A stretch of DNA of 64,000 nt from Gammaproteobacteria bacterium. GTDB taxonomy: Bacteria; Pseudomonadota; Gammaproteobacteria; Steroidobacterales; Foliamicaceae. Both the position numbers and the translations under genes were made by a program. The first letter of the stretch is position 1, and each line of letters starts with the position of its first letter. The notes beneath the pieces are model-generated. The model searched no databases. It was given only the letters and a program-made list of their open reading frames with translations, and was not told the origin of the DNA. The stretch is taken from NCBI GenBank assembly GCA_028821145.1, contig JAPPHC010000021.1:1-64000 (forward strand), in the 5' to 3' direction. Below, piece after piece: positions 61,304 to 64,000 of this stretch.

Positions 61304-62763
61304 GAGGGACCACGAGAACGCTGTGGCGCGGCGGTGCGGCTTTCGGGCTGATGCTGGTCATGGCCGGTTGCGCCGAGGAACCGGCGCCCGAACCGCAGGC
61401 CTACGACCAGGCGCCCGTGGAGCTTCGCGACATCCGCGTGTTCGTGGAGGCCGCCGGCGCGGTCGAACCGCTGCGCACCGTCGAACTGAAATCCAAGGCT
61501 TCCGGCGAGATACTCGCAATCAACGCCGAGAACGGCGACCCGGTTGAGCGTTCGGCCCTGCTGGTGCGGATCGACAAGCGCATCCCCACCAACAACCTGG
61601 CCCAGGCCGAGGCGGCGCTGAAAGCCGCCGAGTCGCGCCAGTCCATCGCCAAGTTGCAGATGGAGCGGGCGGAGAGGCTGGTGGCCGACAACACCATCAC
61701 CGACAGCGAGTTCGAAGAGACGGCGCTGGCGCTCTCGGAAGCCGAGGCGCAACTGGTTCGCGCCCGCGTGGACGTGGAAAACGCCCACATCGCGCTGGAC
61801 GACACCGACGTGCTGGCGCCGATCGACGGAACCATCATCGAGCGCAATGTCGAGCCCGGACAGGTCATTTCATCGCCCACCCAGGACGTGGGGGGCGGCA
61901 CATTGCTGTTGCGCATGGCCGATCTGGGCCGGGTCCTGGTGCGCACCCGCGTGGACGAGACCGACATCGGCAAGATCAATGCCGGAATGCAGGCGCAGGT
62001 CAGGGTGGCGGCCTATCCCGCCCGCGAATTCACCGGTTACGTGGAGAAGATCGAGCCGCTGGCCGTAGTCGAACAGAACGTCACGATGTTCTCGGTCCTG
62101 ATCCTGCTCGACAACCCCGACTCGCTGCTGCTGCCGGGCATGAACGCCGAGGTTCAGATCAAGATCGCCGAGGAACTCGAAGCGCCCGCCGTGCCGATGG
62201 CGGCGCTGCGCACGATCGACGACATCGAGGCGACGGCGCACATGCTGAACTGGCCTTACAGCAATCTTCACGACGCGGTCATGAAGGAGCGGGAAGAGAC
62301 CGGCGACGGCGGGCAGGCGGATCCGGCGGCAACCTCTGGATTCGATTCCGGGGATTTCGCGCGCCAGCAGAATCGGACCGGGCAGCGCCCGCAGCTCAGC
62401 CCCGAACAGCGCCAGGCCATGCGCAGGGCCATGGGCGACGCGATGCGCAATCAGCCGCGGCGCGTGGGACGGCCCTGGACCGGCGGCGCGAGACCGGGCG
62501 GCGGTCCCGGACGCCGCTTCCTGCAGCAGGGGCCGGATTACGACTTCAGGGCGGAATACTGGGTGCTGGTCATGCGCGACGACGGACCGGCGCCGGCCTG
62601 GGTTCGCACGGGCCTGAGCGACTTCGAGTACTCGGTCGTGCTCGCGGGACTCGAGGAGAACGACGAGGTGCTGCTGCTGCCCAGCGCGGGACTCTACGAA
62701 TCGCAGTCCAACCTGCGCAACTGGATGCGCCGACGCGCCGGCGGCCTCCCCGGCATCGGCTAG
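61198..62763 (+). CDS. HlyD/MacA-type periplasmic adaptor lipoprotein; start codon uncertain (GTG inside H6 or a non-standard start after it)
   Basis: FGLMLVMAGCAEEP lipobox; VELKSKASGEILAINAENGDPVERSALLVRID; coiled coil; APIDGTIIERNVEPGQVISSP. Confidence 0.85.
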   Translation: MLDSPFAWSVGGRTAAAEPHGRVHASPRKGGIKHGRGTTRTLWRGGAAFGLMLVMAGCAEEPAPEPQAYDQAPVELRDIRVFVEAAGAVEPLRTVELKSKASGEILAINAENGDPVERSALLVRIDKRIPTNNLAQAEAALKAAESRQSIAKLQMERAERLVADNTITDSEFEETALALSEAEAQLVRARVDVENAHIALDDTDVLAPIDGTIIERNVEPGQVISSPTQDVGGGTLLLRMADLGRVLVRTRVDETDIGKINAGMQAQVRVAAYPAREFTGYVEKIEPLAVVEQNVTMFSVLILLDNPDSLLLPGMNAEVQIKIAEELEAPAVPMAALRTIDDIEATAHMLNWPYSNLHDAVMKEREETGDGGQADPAATSGFDSGDFARQQNRTGQRPQLSPEQRQAMRRAMGDAMRNQPRRVGRPWTGGARPGGGPGRRFLQQGPDYDFRAEYWVLVMRDDGPAPAWVRTGLSDFEYSVVLAGLEENDEVLLLPSAGLYESQSNLRNWMRRRAGGLPGIG

Positions 62764-64000
62764 AGGTATTCGAGGATCTCGATCGCGGCGCGTTCGCCGG
62801 ACTCCATTGCGCCCTCCATGCCGCGATTCAGTTGCGCGGTGTGTTCACCGGCGAAGTGAATACGGCCATGCGGCTCGGCGATCGTTCGGGCGAACGCTGT
62901 GATCTGACCGGGCTTCCAGTAGGCGTAGGCTCCACCGGCATACGGGTTGTTTGACCATTTCCACAGGTAGATCGGCTCCAGCGCGTCCTTGAGTGACGGA
63001 CGCAGCCGGAACAGCTCCGCCGTCACCTCGGCGATCGCGGCTTCCTCGTCCATGTGAGCGAGTTTCAATGCGAAATGGCCGTTGACATAGGCCAGGCAAC
63101 TGGTGACCGAGTCGGGACTGCCCGGGTCGTTCTTCAGCGCCATGAACCGTCCGGGCAGCGCGTCCGTCCACATGCTCGGAGCCATTCCGTCCTGTTCCCA
63201 GTAGGGTTGCTTCACCGCGTAGTGGATCTGCGTGCACGGAGTATAGCCGAGGTTGTCGATCGCGGCCCTCTGTACGGCCGGCGGCTCGGGATCGAGCGCG
63301 ATCCTCCGCAGCGCCGAGAAAGGCATGGCGATGATCGCGCGCGCGGCATGAAGCCGGCGCCCGTCCTCCAGGCTGACCCGCACCCGGCCGCCCTCGTCGG
63401 CAATCGCCGCAACGGGGCTGTTCAGCAGCACATCGCCGGTCAGATTGCGCGCCATCGCCTCCGGAATCCGCTGGTTCCCGCCCTTGGCGGCCCCGCCCTG
63501 GCCCGGCCAGTTGGCCTGATGGATCGCGAAACTGATCGTGTGAAACATCATCAGGGCGGACAGGTCGTGATGATCGGTTCCGTAACTCGAATTGTGTCCC
63601 ACTCCCAGTTCGACGCCGGCTTCAGTCAGGCCCGCTTCCGTGAGCACTTCGCCGACCGGCCGGTCCCATGCGGCGAATTCCGGCCGCCGCCAGGCGCCCA
63701 GGTCCGCTTCCGGATACGGGTTCAGCTCGGCATAGACCTGGTAGGGCGGTCGCGACGGCATCATTTGCCGGGCCCAGTCCTGCCGGTACGGATTGAGCGC
63801 ATGACCGGGCCAGTCGTCCTCGCTGATCAACTGGCCCTTGACGCAGTACAGCATCTCGCCCTCGCGGGGCTCGGTGCGCGGGCGCACGGGCCCGATCTCG
63901 ACGCCGTACTGACTGGCCGCGTTCAGCAGCCTCGCATAACCGCCACCCATTCCGCTTGCACCCAGTTCCGGATGCCCGGGGACGATGTTGTCGGCAACGG
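62760..64000 (-). CDS. Flavin-containing monoamine oxidase family protein, 5' end beyond window
   Basis: RAIIAMPFSALRRIALDPEPP; GRIHFAGEHTAQLNRGMEGAMESGERAAIEIL; open frame continues to window end (VADNIVPGHPELGASGMGGGYARLL). Confidence 0.92.
   Translation of the reverse strand, partial: VADNIVPGHPELGASGMGGGYARLLNAASQYGVEIGPVRPRTEPREGEMLYCVKGQLISEDDWPGHALNPYRQDWARQMMPSRPPYQVYAELNPYPEADLGAWRRPEFAAWDRPVGEVLTEAGLTEAGVELGVGHNSSYGTDHHDLSALMMFHTISFAIHQANWPGQGGAAKGGNQRIPEAMARNLTGDVLLNSPVAAIADEGGRVRVSLEDGRRLHAARAIIAMPFSALRRIALDPEPPAVQRAAIDNLGYTPCTQIHYAVKQPYWEQDGMAPSMWTDALPGRFMALKNDPGSPDSVTSCLAYVNGHFALKLAHMDEEAAIAEVTAELFRLRPSLKDALEPIYLWKWSNNPYAGGAYAYWKPGQITAFARTIAEPHGRIHFAGEHTAQLNRGMEGAMESGERAAIEILEYL

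Overview
High-GC, gene-dense gammaproteobacterial-type chromosomal window with about 60 supported CDS and no rRNA, tRNA or CRISPR array that I could recognise. From left to right: a DUF192 tail; PhoD-type phosphatase; a fused tandem serine-hydrolase gene; TonB receptor; a GntR / TctABC / four-carbon acid-sugar catabolic cassette (IPMDH-like dehydrogenase, racemase, OtnK, OtnC) followed by a second PhoD-like phosphatase and a PhyH dioxygenase; a Phd/VapC toxin-antitoxin pair; a YtrA-type ABC unit; an EF-G paralogue; an ECF-sigma-headed operon with a membrane-anchored ferrochelatase-like protein and a MacAB-like exporter; lgt-thyA; apaG-apaH facing rsmA-pdxA-surA-lptD; lipB-dacA-rlpA-mltB-rodA-mrdA-mreDCB; gatCAB; a MacA/MacB-like ATPase+adaptor pair; and a truncated amine oxidase. 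The most striking signal not explained by genes is a family of six ~100-110 bp dispersed hairpin elements (H1-H6). Each has a fixed-length ~30 bp stem of the form GCCC-N22-GGAG / CTCC-N22'-GGGC. The loop is conserved but the stem sequence differs between copies while staying nearly perfectly self-complementary, with clear compensatory changes between the two closest copies. The elements sit at gene ends, in a start region and inside one fused ORF. All calls are from reading the sequence only; no database search was run.
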